Notes under the pieces: model-generated
What the model was told of the DNA's origin: nothing
Databases searched by the model: none
What the model saw: only the letters and a program-made list of their open reading frames with translations
Shown: piece after piece, positions 1 to 9,534 of the stretch
Numbering within the stretch: position 1 is the stretch's first letter
How the letters are laid out: each line of letters opens with the position of its first letter
Made by a program: the position numbers and the translations under genes
Source: Litoreibacter ascidiaceicola
Lineage (GTDB): Bacteria > Pseudomonadota > Alphaproteobacteria > Rhodobacterales > Rhodobacteraceae
DNA length: 64,000 bases
Assembly: GCF_900129235.1 (NCBI RefSeq)
Contig: NZ_FQUV01000001.1
Coordinates: forward strand, 248,001 to 312,000
Direction: 5' to 3'

Positions 1-881
1 TTCTGACCCGGACGCAGGCTGGCGATATCTTTGGGCTTCACCTTGGCTTCGACGAACAATTCCTCGCCCATCGGGATGATCTGGAAAATCTCCTCGCCCG
101 GACGAACAACGCCGCCGATGGTCGAGATTGCCACGTTGTTCACGATGCCCTTCATCGGGGAGCGGATGACCGTTCGCGCCAACTGGTCTTTGCTCAGCTT
201 CATGTTCTGGCGCAGCGTGGCCAGTTCTTTCAGCGTGTCGGAATAGGCAGAGGCGCGGTCCAGCTCCGCCTTGGAGACGATCTCTTTATACTTCGCCTCG
301 GCGTCGGTGTTGGTTTTGCGGGCGCGCGACACCTCGACCAGAGAGACGATGTTCTGGGTCAAGAGGTCTTCCATCAACGCCGCCTCGCGACGGGTCTCTT
401 TCAAAATGGCGCGCGCGCTGTCCGTGCGGCCTTCGAAGTCGGTCTGGCGGGCATTCAGCAACGCACGCTCGGACGCGACGATCTCGGGCTGGCGGCGTTC
501 AAGATCACCTGCAACGTAGAAATCAAACTGACCGGCAAGCTCGGCCTCTAAACGCATGCGGCGGATTTCCAGCGCGTCTATCTGGTCTTGCAGATCATCC
601 ACGGAGGTTTGGAAATTGGTAACGGACAGGCGCGCCAGAATATCGCCGGGGTTTACGGTGTCGCCTTCGGCAACAAGAAGCTCCGACAGGATACCGCCTT
701 CAAAGTTCTGGATAATTTGCGGGCGGGAGGAAGACACGAACTCCCCCTCCGAGCGCACAATCTCGTCGACCCACGCAAAGGACGCCCAGACAATGAAGGC
801 CACGACGGTAAGGCCGATGATGCGGATAACCCAAGAAGGGCCGCGCAGGTCATCGTCGAATGCAGCGTCGATGGTGGCCAT
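1..881 (-). CDS. HlyD-family type I secretion periplasmic adaptor (partial, C-terminus off window)
   Basis: This is the membrane fusion protein of a type I secretion system. It links the inner-membrane ABC exporter to the TolC channel. Reading leftward from the ATG at 881, the protein has a short cytoplasmic N-terminus, one hydrophobic anchor at about residues 18-36, a lipoyl-like segment (IIQNFEGGILSELLVAEGD), a long charged helical hairpin rich in E, R, K and A, and the return strand with VIRSPMKGIV. The frame is still open at base 1 after about 293 residues, while the family is usually 390-470 aa. Its ATG shares one base with the TGA of the ABC exporter upstream (TGATG), so translation is probably coupled. 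The cargo is most likely the Ig-repeat protein at the head of the operon. Confidence 0.93.
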   Translation of the reverse strand, partial: MATIDAAFDDDLRGPSWVIRIIGLTVVAFIVWASFAWVDEIVRSEGEFVSSSRPQIIQNFEGGILSELLVAEGDTVNPGDILARLSVTNFQTSVDDLQDQIDALEIRRMRLEAELAGQFDFYVAGDLERRQPEIVASERALLNARQTDFEGRTDSARAILKETRREAALMEDLLTQNIVSLVEVSRARKTNTDAEAKYKEIVSKAELDRASAYSDTLKELATLRQNMKLSKDQLARTVIRSPMKGIVNNVAISTIGGVVRPGEEIFQIIPMGEELFVEAKVKPKDIASLRPGQ

Positions 882-3181
882 CACTTGCCCCCTTTCGGTG
901 TATTGATTTGAACACCTTGGGCGCCCGCTTTGGTCTTTTTCAGATGATCCAGAACCTGTTCGCGTGGACCGTCCACCGACAGCTTGCCACCTTTGAGGAT
1001 CATCACACGTTCAGTCAGGGCAAGGATCGGCATGCGGTGCGTGGCAATCACCGCCGTACGGCCTTTAAGCCAGCCTTGAAGATTGGCGACCAGAGCGGTT
1101 TCCAGCGATTGGTCCAGCGCCGCAGTCGGCTCGTCCAGCAACACCACGGACGGGTCTTGCAGCCACAGCCGCGCCCAGCCGATAGACTGGCGCTGACCGA
1201 TAGACAGGCCCAAGCCGCCGTCGTGAATTGGCAAATCCAGCCCTTTGGCGTGTTCGCGCACATAGCGGCCAAGCCCGGCGAAATCGAGGGCTGCAAACAA
1301 TCTCGCATCGTCACGCTCAAGCCCCGACAGGTTCAGGTTCTCGCGCAGCGATCCGGCAAACAGGCGCACCTCTTGGCTGAGGTAGCCAACGCCACGGCGC
1401 AGGTCTTTGGGATGGATTTGCCCCATGTCGATGCCGTCAATCAGCACGCGGCCTTTATCAGGCGCATACAGGCCCGAAAGCAGTTTGATCAGCGTCGACT
1501 TGCCCGAGCCATTGGCCCCAAGAACCGCCACATGCTGCCCAGCCGGAATGGCGAAGCCACCCAGATCCAGCACGGGTGCAGCATCTTCGTCATAGCGGTG
1601 GATCAGGTCGCGCGCTTCAAACCGTCCGGTGATGCGTTCCCGACGCAAATAGCTGCGTTCGGCGTCATAATCCTGCGGGCTTTCCACGACCGCGTCGAGA
1701 CCGACAAGTGCGGTCTTCACATTCGACCACCGCGACATCGTACCCGCCAGTTGGGTCAGCGGTGCAAGGGTGCGGGACGTCAGAATGCCCACAGCGATGA
1801 TCGAGCCGACGGTAAATTCACCTGCAAACACAAGGAAGGTGCCAACAACAACCGCGCCCACATAGGTGGCCTGCTGAACGCCTTGCGACCAGAAGGTCAG
1901 GGCCGAGGCCAGACGGCGTTGCTCGGATGATTTCAGCGCGGATAGCGCGTTCAATTCGCCCCAAAGACGTGCGAACCGATCTTCGCCGCGGTGTGATTTG
2001 ACCGTGTCGGCTTCGTAGATGGCCTCGTGCAGCAAGCGGTTTGCTTTGACCGAGGCGCCTTGCGTCTCTTCGGTCAGTTTCATCATGCGCTTTTGCAGGA
2101 AGAAACCGGGAAGGAGCATCAGGATGCCCCCTGCGACCAAGACCCAAACCACATTGCCAGCGATCGAGCTGACCAGCAGCAGGAACAAGAAGATAAACGG
2201 CACATCCGTCAACGACCCGATGGTCGAGGCGGTAAAAAATTCGCGGATAGAGGAAAACTCGCGCATTGCGGAGAACGTACCCGACGGCGTCGCACCGGGC
2301 GTGCCAGCGCGCATTCCCAAAAGGCGGCTCATTAGGGTTTGCTGCACGGCCAGTTCGATCTTGCGCCCTGCCCCGTCCATCATGCGGGCGCGGGCGATCT
2401 TCAAAAACGCCTCCAGCGTCAGCGCGCCCATCGCGCCGATGGCCAAGACCCACAGCGTCGCGTGGGACTGGTGCGGGATCACGCGGTCATAAACCTGCAG
2501 CGAGAACAGCGCGACGGCTACGGCCAGAATGTTGGCCACGAAAGAGCCTGCGGTGATCTCGATGAGGTGGCGTTTGTATTTCGGGAACTCTCCCCAAAAC
2601 CAATGCGTTGGCTTTGCGTCCAGTCGGTGCTTTTCCTCGACCTGCCGCATAGAGCTTTCGGCCTTCAGTACCTTACCGGAGAACACTTTGGCGAACTCTC
2701 CCAGTGGCACTTCCGTACGACGGTCGCCGATCGTCTCGTCAAAGATCGTCAGGGTTTGGTCATGCTGTTCCAGAACCAAGACCAGCTGGCCGGTCTTCAT
2801 TTCGACCAAAGCGGGCCACAAGTCAGCGCGCAAGCGCACATCGCGCACGGAGCAGACCAGCCCCAGTTTTTTCATCGCGTTTGCCAGCATTTCAGGCGAC
2901 ACACCACCAGCGTCCAGTGGCATTTCGACAGCGGCGTCGAGCACGTCTGAGGGCTGCAAATCAACCCCCAGCAAGCCCGCATAGACCGACACCAGATTGG
3001 CCCGATTGCGCAATTTCTTGGAGAACCGCCCTGCCTTCTCAGGCGTCTGTGGCATCGGAACGCGCAAACCGGGATCATTGGCCACCGAGGTCGGGGTCTC
3101 AACCGGTTTCAGCTTCGCAGTATTTGATGCCTGAGCCGCTTTGGCTCGCGCCATGTCAAACGCAATGACGGGCGTGCTCAT
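881..3181 (-). CDS. Type I secretion ABC transporter, permease and ATPase fused (LapB/HlyB-like)
   Basis: This 766-aa exporter supplies energy for one-step secretion across both membranes. The first 150 or so residues form a C39-peptidase-like domain that lacks the N-terminal catalytic cysteine, as in LapB/HlyB exporters of unprocessed substrates. A transmembrane domain follows (about residues 200-490, starting after HLIEITAGSF). The C-terminal nucleotide-binding domain has Walker A GANGSGKST (about 555), signature LSIGQRQ (about 659), Walker B VVLLDEPTAALD (about 680) and the H-loop ATHR (about 715). The start ATG overlaps the TGA of the TolC gene (ATGA) and the stop overlaps the HlyD start, so the three parts form a tightly coupled operon. 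The family assignment is firm; cargo is inferred from context. Confidence 0.95.
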   Translation of the reverse strand: MSTPVIAFDMARAKAAQASNTAKLKPVETPTSVANDPGLRVPMPQTPEKAGRFSKKLRNRANLVSVYAGLLGVDLQPSDVLDAAVEMPLDAGGVSPEMLANAMKKLGLVCSVRDVRLRADLWPALVEMKTGQLVLVLEQHDQTLTIFDETIGDRRTEVPLGEFAKVFSGKVLKAESSMRQVEEKHRLDAKPTHWFWGEFPKYKRHLIEITAGSFVANILAVAVALFSLQVYDRVIPHQSHATLWVLAIGAMGALTLEAFLKIARARMMDGAGRKIELAVQQTLMSRLLGMRAGTPGATPSGTFSAMREFSSIREFFTASTIGSLTDVPFIFLFLLLVSSIAGNVVWVLVAGGILMLLPGFFLQKRMMKLTEETQGASVKANRLLHEAIYEADTVKSHRGEDRFARLWGELNALSALKSSEQRRLASALTFWSQGVQQATYVGAVVVGTFLVFAGEFTVGSIIAVGILTSRTLAPLTQLAGTMSRWSNVKTALVGLDAVVESPQDYDAERSYLRRERITGRFEARDLIHRYDEDAAPVLDLGGFAIPAGQHVAVLGANGSGKSTLIKLLSGLYAPDKGRVLIDGIDMGQIHPKDLRRGVGYLSQEVRLFAGSLRENLNLSGLERDDARLFAALDFAGLGRYVREHAKGLDLPIHDGGLGLSIGQRQSIGWARLWLQDPSVVLLDEPTAALDQSLETALVANLQGWLKGRTAVIATHRMPILALTERVMILKGGKLSVDGPREQVLDHLKKTKAGAQGVQINTPKGGK

Positions 3182-4677
3182 ATATCCTCACCATCCACCA
3201 ACGCGCCCATAAGATGGGCAATCTGCAACTCTACCAAGGCAATCTGATACTTGAGGCCGATCTGGTCGCGCTCTGTGGCGACCTTGGTCTCGTAGACGCG
3301 CACCACATCCATCACCGGACGCTGGCCTGCCTTATACTGGCGGTCGAACAGCGACAGGTTTTCATTGGCCGAAGACAACAGCCCCTGCCCTTGTGCCTGC
3401 TGGCGTTTCAGTGAAATCAGGTTCTGCTCCAACCGGCGCATTTTGCGCGATTGGTCCTCGGAGGCTTGCGACACACGGCGCGCGGCGGCTTCCTTGGTGG
3501 CCTCGATAGCTTTCAGGCTGGCCTTGGTGCCAAATCCGAACCCGTTCGGCGCGCCCACGGAAATCCCGCCAGTTGCCCCGCCTTTTTGCAAGGTGCCTTT
3601 CGCGGAAATCCCCGGCAGGAACCCTGCGCGGTTGATCGTGGCTTCCGCGATGTCGCGGTCACGCTCGGCCTCGGCCTTCAGGATAGACAGCGGTTTGGCC
3701 GCTTTGGAATTGCCGATGGGTGCAAGGCCACGTACGTCGCTCAGCGGCTTCAACGACATCGCGTTCAGCTCTGCAATCGCGGTGCGCGCCGTTTCCAAGT
3801 CAGAGTTGCGCTGGTTTTCGGCTTCGGCAAGCTTCTGCTTCACGATCTGCAAGTCGGCGGGGTTGGATACCCCACCCCGCACACGCTGGTCCATGACCCA
3901 TGCAAATTCGCCCAAACGATCCGCTGCTCGGCTTCCCGCTTCGGCTTGCGCGCGGCCTTTCTCTGCGGTGATATAAAGATCAAGCGCCGCGTAGACGCGG
4001 TCATTCGTGTCCTGCGCCAGTGCGACAGCGGCAACTTCCACATCGGATTTCGCGAAGCTGCGTTCGGCCTTCTTGCGGCCGTTGTCAAACAGCACCTGGT
4101 CAATGACCATGGAGGCGATGACCTCACCCAAGGACGACAATGTCAGCGCAGGGCCAATTGTCGGCAGCCAGTTCTTCGACGCGGCTTCCGCGCGCAACTT
4201 GGCAGAGCGCAGCTCGGCCTCGGCCGCGCGGGAGTTCGCCGCCAGAACGGAGCCCGCAACCTTGCCATAAGGGGAGCGCGCGTCCAGAACAGCTTGGCGG
4301 CGCAACAATGTGTCGATCAGCGCGGAGCTTTCTTTGCCACCCGTGCCACCCGCCAAAGCGGCTTGCGCTTGGGGCTGCGCAGACGCGCCGTTGAGGTTCT
4401 CGCCCACGTCGATAGACGACGCGTTGCGTGTCGCGGTATCTGGGTTGGGTTTGCGCTTCAGGAACCCGAAAATCGGCGTGGTTTCTTCGCCATCGCGCTC
4501 GACCTGAACACGTTCCGCAAAGCGGCCTGTGGTTTTTACGTCATCTGTAATCGCGGGCGTGGCACCGGAGAATGCACCCCGTGTCGCCTCGTCGCCCATG
4601 CAGCCCATTAGTGAAACTGCTGTGGTGCCTGCCAACACCATGCGCAAAACTGCGCGTTTACTTGTACCCTGTCCCAT
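3178..4677 (-). CDS. TolC-family outer-membrane efflux/secretion lipoprotein
   Basis: This is the outer-membrane channel of the type I secretion system. I start it at the ATG at 4677, preceded by AGAAGGGG at good spacing. The protein then begins with a lipoprotein signal peptide ending in the lipobox SLMG-C (Cys about 25-26). A longer reading from 4719 would begin inside a hairpin and is less likely. The mature part shows the internal duplication and long coiled-coil helices of TolC-like proteins, with A/Q/E/R-rich stretches and the late segment LFDRQYKAGQRPVMDVV. It is about 499 aa, normal for the family. It lies 70 bases after the adhesin gene and overlaps the ABC gene by ATGA. Confidence 0.93.
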   Translation of the reverse strand: MGQGTSKRAVLRMVLAGTTAVSLMGCMGDEATRGAFSGATPAITDDVKTTGRFAERVQVERDGEETTPIFGFLKRKPNPDTATRNASSIDVGENLNGASAQPQAQAALAGGTGGKESSALIDTLLRRQAVLDARSPYGKVAGSVLAANSRAAEAELRSAKLRAEAASKNWLPTIGPALTLSSLGEVIASMVIDQVLFDNGRKKAERSFAKSDVEVAAVALAQDTNDRVYAALDLYITAEKGRAQAEAGSRAADRLGEFAWVMDQRVRGGVSNPADLQIVKQKLAEAENQRNSDLETARTAIAELNAMSLKPLSDVRGLAPIGNSKAAKPLSILKAEAERDRDIAEATINRAGFLPGISAKGTLQKGGATGGISVGAPNGFGFGTKASLKAIEATKEAAARRVSQASEDQSRKMRRLEQNLISLKRQQAQGQGLLSSANENLSLFDRQYKAGQRPVMDVVRVYETKVATERDQIGLKYQIALVELQIAHLMGALVDGEDI

Positions 4678-4713
4678 GCGGAGCCCCTTCTTGTAAATTC
4701 GAGAGGTTGGAAA

Positions 4714-4737
4714 GGGCATATCCTGATGGATATGCCC
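4714..4737 (-). terminator. Intercistronic hairpin between adhesin and TolC genes
   Basis: There is a perfect 10-bp inverted repeat, GGGCATATCC / GGATATGCCC, with a 4-nt loop just after the adhesin stop. On the minus strand it is followed by only TTT, so termination would be partial. The position matches the arrangement known from haemolysin operons, where a leaky terminator separates the abundant cargo gene from the exporter genes. An mRNA-stability role is equally possible. Confidence 0.6.
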
Positions 4738-4747
4738 CCGCCCGCTT

Positions 4748-7700
4748 TTAGTAGTTCACTGTGATGTCATGCTCGATCAGCAAGCTGCCATCGTCACCCA
4801 AGGTGTAGACGTCGTAAGAGCGCCCGTCGATTACCTCGGTGTTTGTCGTTTTGACGGCACCGGCAATGTTGACGGTGTCGGTGTTGTCGCCGTGGATCAG
4901 CAGCGCGTTGGTGTCTTCCGACAGCCCCAACAGGTCTGCCTCGGACAATGTCAGTTCGCTTTCGGCCACGATGGACAGATCAATCGCGCTGACGTTGAAG
5001 TTCGACAAGCCGTTCAACGAGACGCTGACCGTGCCGACCGCGTTGTCATCCAGTACCAACAAAGTGGCGCTTTCGTTGCCAACGCCATCTTCGGCATTCA
5101 CGACAAGGTTCGATCCGTCCGGAATGCGGTTGTTGAAGGTGAACTGAAGCTCGTCGCCGCGCACCACATTGGTGTCATAGCTCACATTGCCAACAGCCCC
5201 AGTCTCGCTCACCTGACTGATCGCGACGATATCGTCGGTCAGCTCGGTGCCGATTCCGGACACGCCCGGATCACCGCGGAAGTATTCGGTGTAGGAGATC
5301 ACCACAGGTGCGTCCGGCACCTCGGTGTCTACCGTGACAGGTGTCGACACGCTGTCAGGGTTGCCGTTGCGGTCGATCGTAGTGACCGTCACGTCCGAGG
5401 TGTATTCGCCCTGCGGAATTTCGTTCGGGCCAAATGTGACCGTCCAGCTGCCGTTGGAGCCGATTGTCGCTGCGCGCGGTGGCAGGTTGTGGAACGTCAC
5501 CATCACCTCTTGTGCGCCCGGCTCGGTGGTCCCTGTCAGCGTGAAGCCGGTTCCTGCCTCGTTCGCGTCCACGACACCGTCACCGGTGACCGCATTCACA
5601 CCAAGGTTGCGGACGATAGTATCGACCTGAACCGTCCCATTGGCGACAGCGGTGTTCCCCGCCGCATCCGTGAAGGTTGCCTGAACCGGAATGGTGGTCT
5701 CGACCCCTGCCGGAACATCGCCCGGACCGAAAGAAGCCTGCCAGTTGCCGTTGTTGTCGGTAACGACAGTGCGCGTTGCACCGCCGAAATCGACTTCCAC
5801 GCGGGAGTTCGCTTCTGCCGTGCCGGTGATTTGCACACCGTCGCTGGCTTCCGCGATGTTGATAACGTTGTCGCCCTCAACATTGAGCGTATTGACCGAC
5901 ACATTCGCAATCGTGTCGACCGCAAAGCTTGACGTGGTCGAGGCCGTGTTGCCCGCGCCATCGGTCGCGACCGCAGATACGTTTACGTTATACTCACCGC
6001 TAGGCAGCGTGCTGGCCGAGAAGTTCGCCGTCCACGTTCCGTTGGAATTCGCGATAACGGTCTGACTGCCCAACATAACGCCCGCCTCGGATGCCATGGA
6101 CACAACCACAGACGCACCCGGCTGGGCAGTGCCGGTCAAAGCCGTGCCACTCGCGCTTTCCGCAAGGTTCATCACATTGTCAGAGCCCGTGTTGTTGCCC
6201 GTGATCGCCACGTTGGTGATGGTATCAATCGCCATGGTCGATGTCGCAGTGTCGGTGTTCCCGTGCGCATCCTCGATGGCCACGGTCACATCCACCGTAC
6301 GCTCGCCCGTCGGGATTTGCGACGCTTGGAACGCGACGTTCCACGTGCCGTCCGCACCCACAACACCGGTTGCCGTGCCACCGCCCGCAACGGAGACCGT
6401 GATATTGCCACCAGGCTCGCCCGTGCCGGACATCGTCACGCCATCCGCGTGGCCCGCCGCGTTTACGACGCCCGTGCCAGCAGCTTGACCTTCGATCTGC
6501 GCAATCTCGACATGGGTGATCGTGTCAACAGGGATGGTTGCCGATGTGGTCTCGGAGTTCCCCGAAGCATCAGTGGCCACCGCCGTTACAGTCACATCAT
6601 ATTCACCCGCCGGAAGCGAATTGGAAGGGTATTGAACCGTCCACGTGCCGCCGGACGTCGCTGTGACCGTTTGCGTACCGAGTGTCGCGCCAGTTGGCCC
6701 TGTCAACGTCACCACAACCGAAGCACCGGGCTGCGCCGTGCCGTTCAGCGCTGCAACAGTCGCAGCTTCAGCGTCGTTATAAGTGCTGTCTGCGCCCGCG
6801 TTATTTCCAGTGATCGCCACATTGGTGATGGTATCTACAGGGAATGTGGAGCTGGACGTTGCGCTGTTCCCAGCAGTGTCGGTCGCTACAGCCGTTACGG
6901 TCGCGTTATATTCGCCACCGGGCAGCGTGCCACCCGCAAACTCGGCCGACCATGTACCTGAAGAAGTTGCCGCAACCGCCTGAGTTCCAAGAACTTCACC
7001 GCTCTGCCCTGTCAAAGTGACCACGACAGACGAGCCAGCCTGAGCCGTCCCGTTCATCACAGTCGCATTGCCAACCTCAGCACCGTTATAGATACCGTCA
7101 GCACCGGAATTGTTACCCGTGATTGCCACCTCAGCAAAGGTGTCGACGACCATTTCAGCAGTCGCGGTCGCCATGTTGCCATAAGCATCCGTGCTCGTCA
7201 CAGTAACAGTGCTGGTATATTCACCGGTGGAGACCTGATCCGCGCCGAAATCGACCGACCAGTTGCCGTCAGCATCAACAACCGCAGTTACCGTTGCACC
7301 GTTCTCTTCGATTGTGACGACCACATTGGCCCCCACTTCGCCGGTGCCCGTCAAGGTTACACCATCCGCATGCTCGACAGCATTGATGACGTCACCCGAT
7401 CCGGTCGGGGCGCCATCAATGGTAACCACGTCAACCACAGTAACGGTATCGACACGCACCACATCGGTGATCGTTGTCACGTTGCCCGCCTCGTCCGTGG
7501 CGGTGATCGTCACGTCGACGTCATATTCGCCCTCGGGAACTTGCGTCGGGTCGAACACAACCTGCCAGTTGCCATCTTCGTCAACCACTGTTTCCTGCGT
7601 CTCGCCGTCAATCTCGACGACAATCGCAACACCAGCTTCGCCGGAGCCGCCGATCTCAACGCCATCGGCGTGATCATCGGCGTCAAACACGTGATCAACA

Positions 7701-8299
7701 GAAACAACGCCGGAGTCCAACGTCACCTCGGGGGCTTCGGTGTCAGGAGTCGTCCCTCCACCTCCGCCGCCACCAAGACCGCCAACAACTGCAGCACCAC
7801 CTACAACGGCCGCCGCGGCACCAAGACCACCAGCACCCGCGCCACCCAATCCGGCGAGGATCGGAGCCGCCAGCATTGTCGCCGTTTCTTCGCCCGCGGC
7901 ATCTGCCGCGATAATCGTATCAACCTCGGAGCCGCCTACATAGAACAGCGCATCATCCGGGCTCCACTTGCCGAAGACCTGCGCCTCGGCGTATTCCGCA
8001 TTGACCAGCCCTTCCTGAGCACCGGCCAAATCAACTTCGGTCAGCAGACCGTCCGCGCTTATAAAGAGATCAGCATCGGCACTGAAGTATCCCTCAAGCC
8101 GGATCTTGCGCCCGTCGGCAAGGGTTACAATAACCGCATCGCCCGAACGCTCGTACCCAGCCACCTGAAACCTGCGCAGGTTCAGGGAGATGTCGTCGCC
8201 GCTGTTGATGAAAATTGTATCGGCGGTTTCGGTCTGCGCCAGCATACCACGCCTAATGTTGCCCGCACGATCACGAACAACGAACTCAATCGCTTCCAT
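4748..8299 (-). CDS. Large Ig-like-repeat adhesin, BapA/LapA-type, putative type I secretion substrate
   Basis: This predicted surface or biofilm protein has about 1183 aa. The start ATG at 8299 has GGAG upstream (GGAGTGGTAACTATG); the longer reading from 8338 lacks this support. Residues 1-140 (MEAIEFVVRDRAGNIRRG...) resemble the N-terminal prefix domain of BapA-type proteins. A hydrophobic Ala/Gly-rich segment and a poly-Gly linker follow at about 140-185. Eight tandem bacterial Ig-like domains of 98-103 aa then each end in VDT or IDT with the core G-E-Y-x-V-x-V-T-A-x-D-x-x-G-N. A unique 190-residue C-terminus follows. The protein is very acidic and almost free of cysteine. No RTX nonapeptides (GGxGxDxLx) are visible, so a C-terminal secretion signal of non-RTX type must be assumed. 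Position at the head of a type I secretion operon makes it the likely cargo. Confidence 0.88.
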   Translation of the reverse strand: MEAIEFVVRDRAGNIRRGMLAQTETADTIFINSGDDISLNLRRFQVAGYERSGDAVIVTLADGRKIRLEGYFSADADLFISADGLLTEVDLAGAQEGLVNAEYAEAQVFGKWSPDDALFYVGGSEVDTIIAADAAGEETATMLAAPILAGLGGAGAGGLGAAAAVVGGAAVVGGLGGGGGGGTTPDTEAPEVTLDSGVVSVDHVFDADDHADGVEIGGSGEAGVAIVVEIDGETQETVVDEDGNWQVVFDPTQVPEGEYDVDVTITATDEAGNVTTITDVVRVDTVTVVDVVTIDGAPTGSGDVINAVEHADGVTLTGTGEVGANVVVTIEENGATVTAVVDADGNWSVDFGADQVSTGEYTSTVTVTSTDAYGNMATATAEMVVDTFAEVAITGNNSGADGIYNGAEVGNATVMNGTAQAGSSVVVTLTGQSGEVLGTQAVAATSSGTWSAEFAGGTLPGGEYNATVTAVATDTAGNSATSSSTFPVDTITNVAITGNNAGADSTYNDAEAATVAALNGTAQPGASVVVTLTGPTGATLGTQTVTATSGGTWTVQYPSNSLPAGEYDVTVTAVATDASGNSETTSATIPVDTITHVEIAQIEGQAAGTGVVNAAGHADGVTMSGTGEPGGNITVSVAGGGTATGVVGADGTWNVAFQASQIPTGERTVDVTVAIEDAHGNTDTATSTMAIDTITNVAITGNNTGSDNVMNLAESASGTALTGTAQPGASVVVSMASEAGVMLGSQTVIANSNGTWTANFSASTLPSGEYNVNVSAVATDGAGNTASTTSSFAVDTIANVSVNTLNVEGDNVINIAEASDGVQITGTAEANSRVEVDFGGATRTVVTDNNGNWQASFGPGDVPAGVETTIPVQATFTDAAGNTAVANGTVQVDTIVRNLGVNAVTGDGVVDANEAGTGFTLTGTTEPGAQEVMVTFHNLPPRAATIGSNGSWTVTFGPNEIPQGEYTSDVTVTTIDRNGNPDSVSTPVTVDTEVPDAPVVISYTEYFRGDPGVSGIGTELTDDIVAISQVSETGAVGNVSYDTNVVRGDELQFTFNNRIPDGSNLVVNAEDGVGNESATLLVLDDNAVGTVSVSLNGLSNFNVSAIDLSIVAESELTLSEADLLGLSEDTNALLIHGDNTDTVNIAGAVKTTNTEVIDGRSYDVYTLGDDGSLLIEHDITVNY
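5324..7741 (-). repeat. Eight tandem Ig-like domain repeats within the adhesin
   Basis: The coding sequence holds eight in-frame repeats of about 294-309 bp. Repeats 3 and 4 (about 6521-7138) and repeat 6 (about 5912-6220) are the most alike: all contain VAITGNN, a D/E-rich N-A-E segment, TAQ-x-G-S/A-SVVV and GEYN/D. Repeats 1, 2 and 5 share HADGV and G-S/T-GE. The pattern points to internal duplication, so repeat number may vary between strains. Confidence 0.85.
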
Positions 8300-8550
8300 A
8301 GTTACCACTCCGCCTCTGACTCTCGGGCGCTTCTGCACCTCGATTTATTAAGCGATCTTAAATCAGAAATGTTCGATTTATCCAAGGGGAAAAGCCGATA
8401 TATTTGATCTATTCCCATATGTTGTGGTTTTTCTTAACCTTACGGCAAGTGCCTAACGGCGAAATGTGCCCAAGAATTGCGAGTTATCCCTTGCTCGACA
8501 TCGCACCTCCAGCAAAGCTGGGCCAAACCTGCAAAAAATAGGGCCACCCG
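8300..8550. other. Divergent intergenic region, adhesin / zinc alcohol dehydrogenase
   Basis: This region is 251 bp and AT-richer than its surroundings. It must hold the leftward promoter of the secretion operon and any rightward promoter for the dehydrogenase at 8551. No clear operator palindrome or strong -35/-10 pair could be fixed by eye. No credible gene is present. Confidence 0.5.
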
Positions 8551-9534
8551 ATGCAAGCACTCGTCTACACCGCCCCCAAGGCCATGGAGATGCAAGACCT
8601 CCCAACCCCGACTGCGCAGGACGGGGAGGCTTTGATTGAGGTGAAATCGGTCGGAATTTGCGGATCGGACATGCACGGCTATCTAGGGCACGACGACCGC
8701 CGACCCGCCCCGCTGGTGCTTGGCCACGAAGCTGCGGGCGTTGTGACATCTGGCCCTAAGACCGGAACCCGCGTCACGGTTAATCCTTTGGTAACCTGCG
8801 GCACCTGCCCGGCATGCAGCAGCGGGCGCACCAATCTTTGCCCCACCCGCCAGATCATTTCCATGCCACCGCGCGAAGGGGCTTTCGCGCAATGGCTGAC
8901 GATGCCCGAAGGCAATCTGATCGCCCTGCCCGACCACCTGAGTTTCGACCAAGCCGCACTGGCAGAGCCGCTGGCCGTGTGCTGGCACGCCATACGGCTC
9001 TGCGCGGCGCAGCCCTATGTCGACCTCACCGCCCCTACGGTCGTGATTGGCGGCGGGGCTATCGGGTTCGGGTCTGCCTTGGCGCTGAAAGCGTTTGGCG
9101 CGACAGACGTGACCTTGATCGAAACCAACCCGCTCCGCGCTGCACATTTGCGCGGGCTGATCGACATTCCAGTGTGCGAGCCTTCGGATATTTCCATGGG
9201 CCAAGCCGCGTTGGTTGTTGATTGCGTCGGCTATAAGGCCACCCGCGAGGCGGCCTGCGCCATGGCAGCCCCTGGCGCAACGATCTGCCATATCGGTCTT
9301 GGTGACAGCAACGGAGGACTTGATGTTCGCCGCATAACCTTGCAGGAAATAACAGTTTTCGGGACTTACGCCTATACCGAGAAAGACTTCCAAGACACCG
9401 TTGCAGCCATGGCAGACGGGCGTCTGGGTGCGCTCGATTGGGCCGAAGCCCGCCCGCTGTCAGAAGGGCCGCAAGCCTTTGCGGACATCCTTGGGGGCCG
9501 CGTTATGACGCCCAAAGTGATTTTACATCCCTAG
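8551..9534 (+). CDS. Zinc-dependent medium-chain alcohol/polyol dehydrogenase
   Basis: This NAD(P)-dependent dehydrogenase belongs to the Zn-MDR superfamily (threonine/sorbitol/galactitol-phosphate dehydrogenase branch). Visible motifs are the catalytic zinc region GICGSDMHG (about 36-44), GHEAAG (about 58), the structural-zinc cysteines CGTCPACSSGRTNLC (about 83-97), and the Rossmann motif VIGGGAIGFGSALALKAFGA (about 164). At 327 aa it is slightly shorter than the usual 340-350. The stop overlaps that of the convergent IclR gene by 3 bases. The neighbouring regulator and oxidoreductase suggest a role in oxidising an alcohol or polyol, but the substrate cannot be read from sequence. Confidence 0.88.
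   Translation: MQALVYTAPKAMEMQDLPTPTAQDGEALIEVKSVGICGSDMHGYLGHDDRRPAPLVLGHEAAGVVTSGPKTGTRVTVNPLVTCGTCPACSSGRTNLCPTRQIISMPPREGAFAQWLTMPEGNLIALPDHLSFDQAALAEPLAVCWHAIRLCAAQPYVDLTAPTVVIGGGAIGFGSALALKAFGATDVTLIETNPLRAAHLRGLIDIPVCEPSDISMGQAALVVDCVGYKATREAACAMAAPGATICHIGLGDSNGGLDVRRITLQEITVFGTYAYTEKDFQDTVAAMADGRLGALDWAEARPLSEGPQAFADILGGRVMTPKVILHP

Noticed and set aside
860-1930. Long plus-strand open frame of 356 codons opposite the ABC exporter gene
   Set aside because: It lies wholly antisense to a clear ABC ATPase and has the shadow composition (Q, R, H and A rich) expected of a complementary frame. No family motif.
3451-4611. Long plus-strand frame opposite the TolC gene
   Set aside because: Antisense shadow of a coding region; no start signal or motif.
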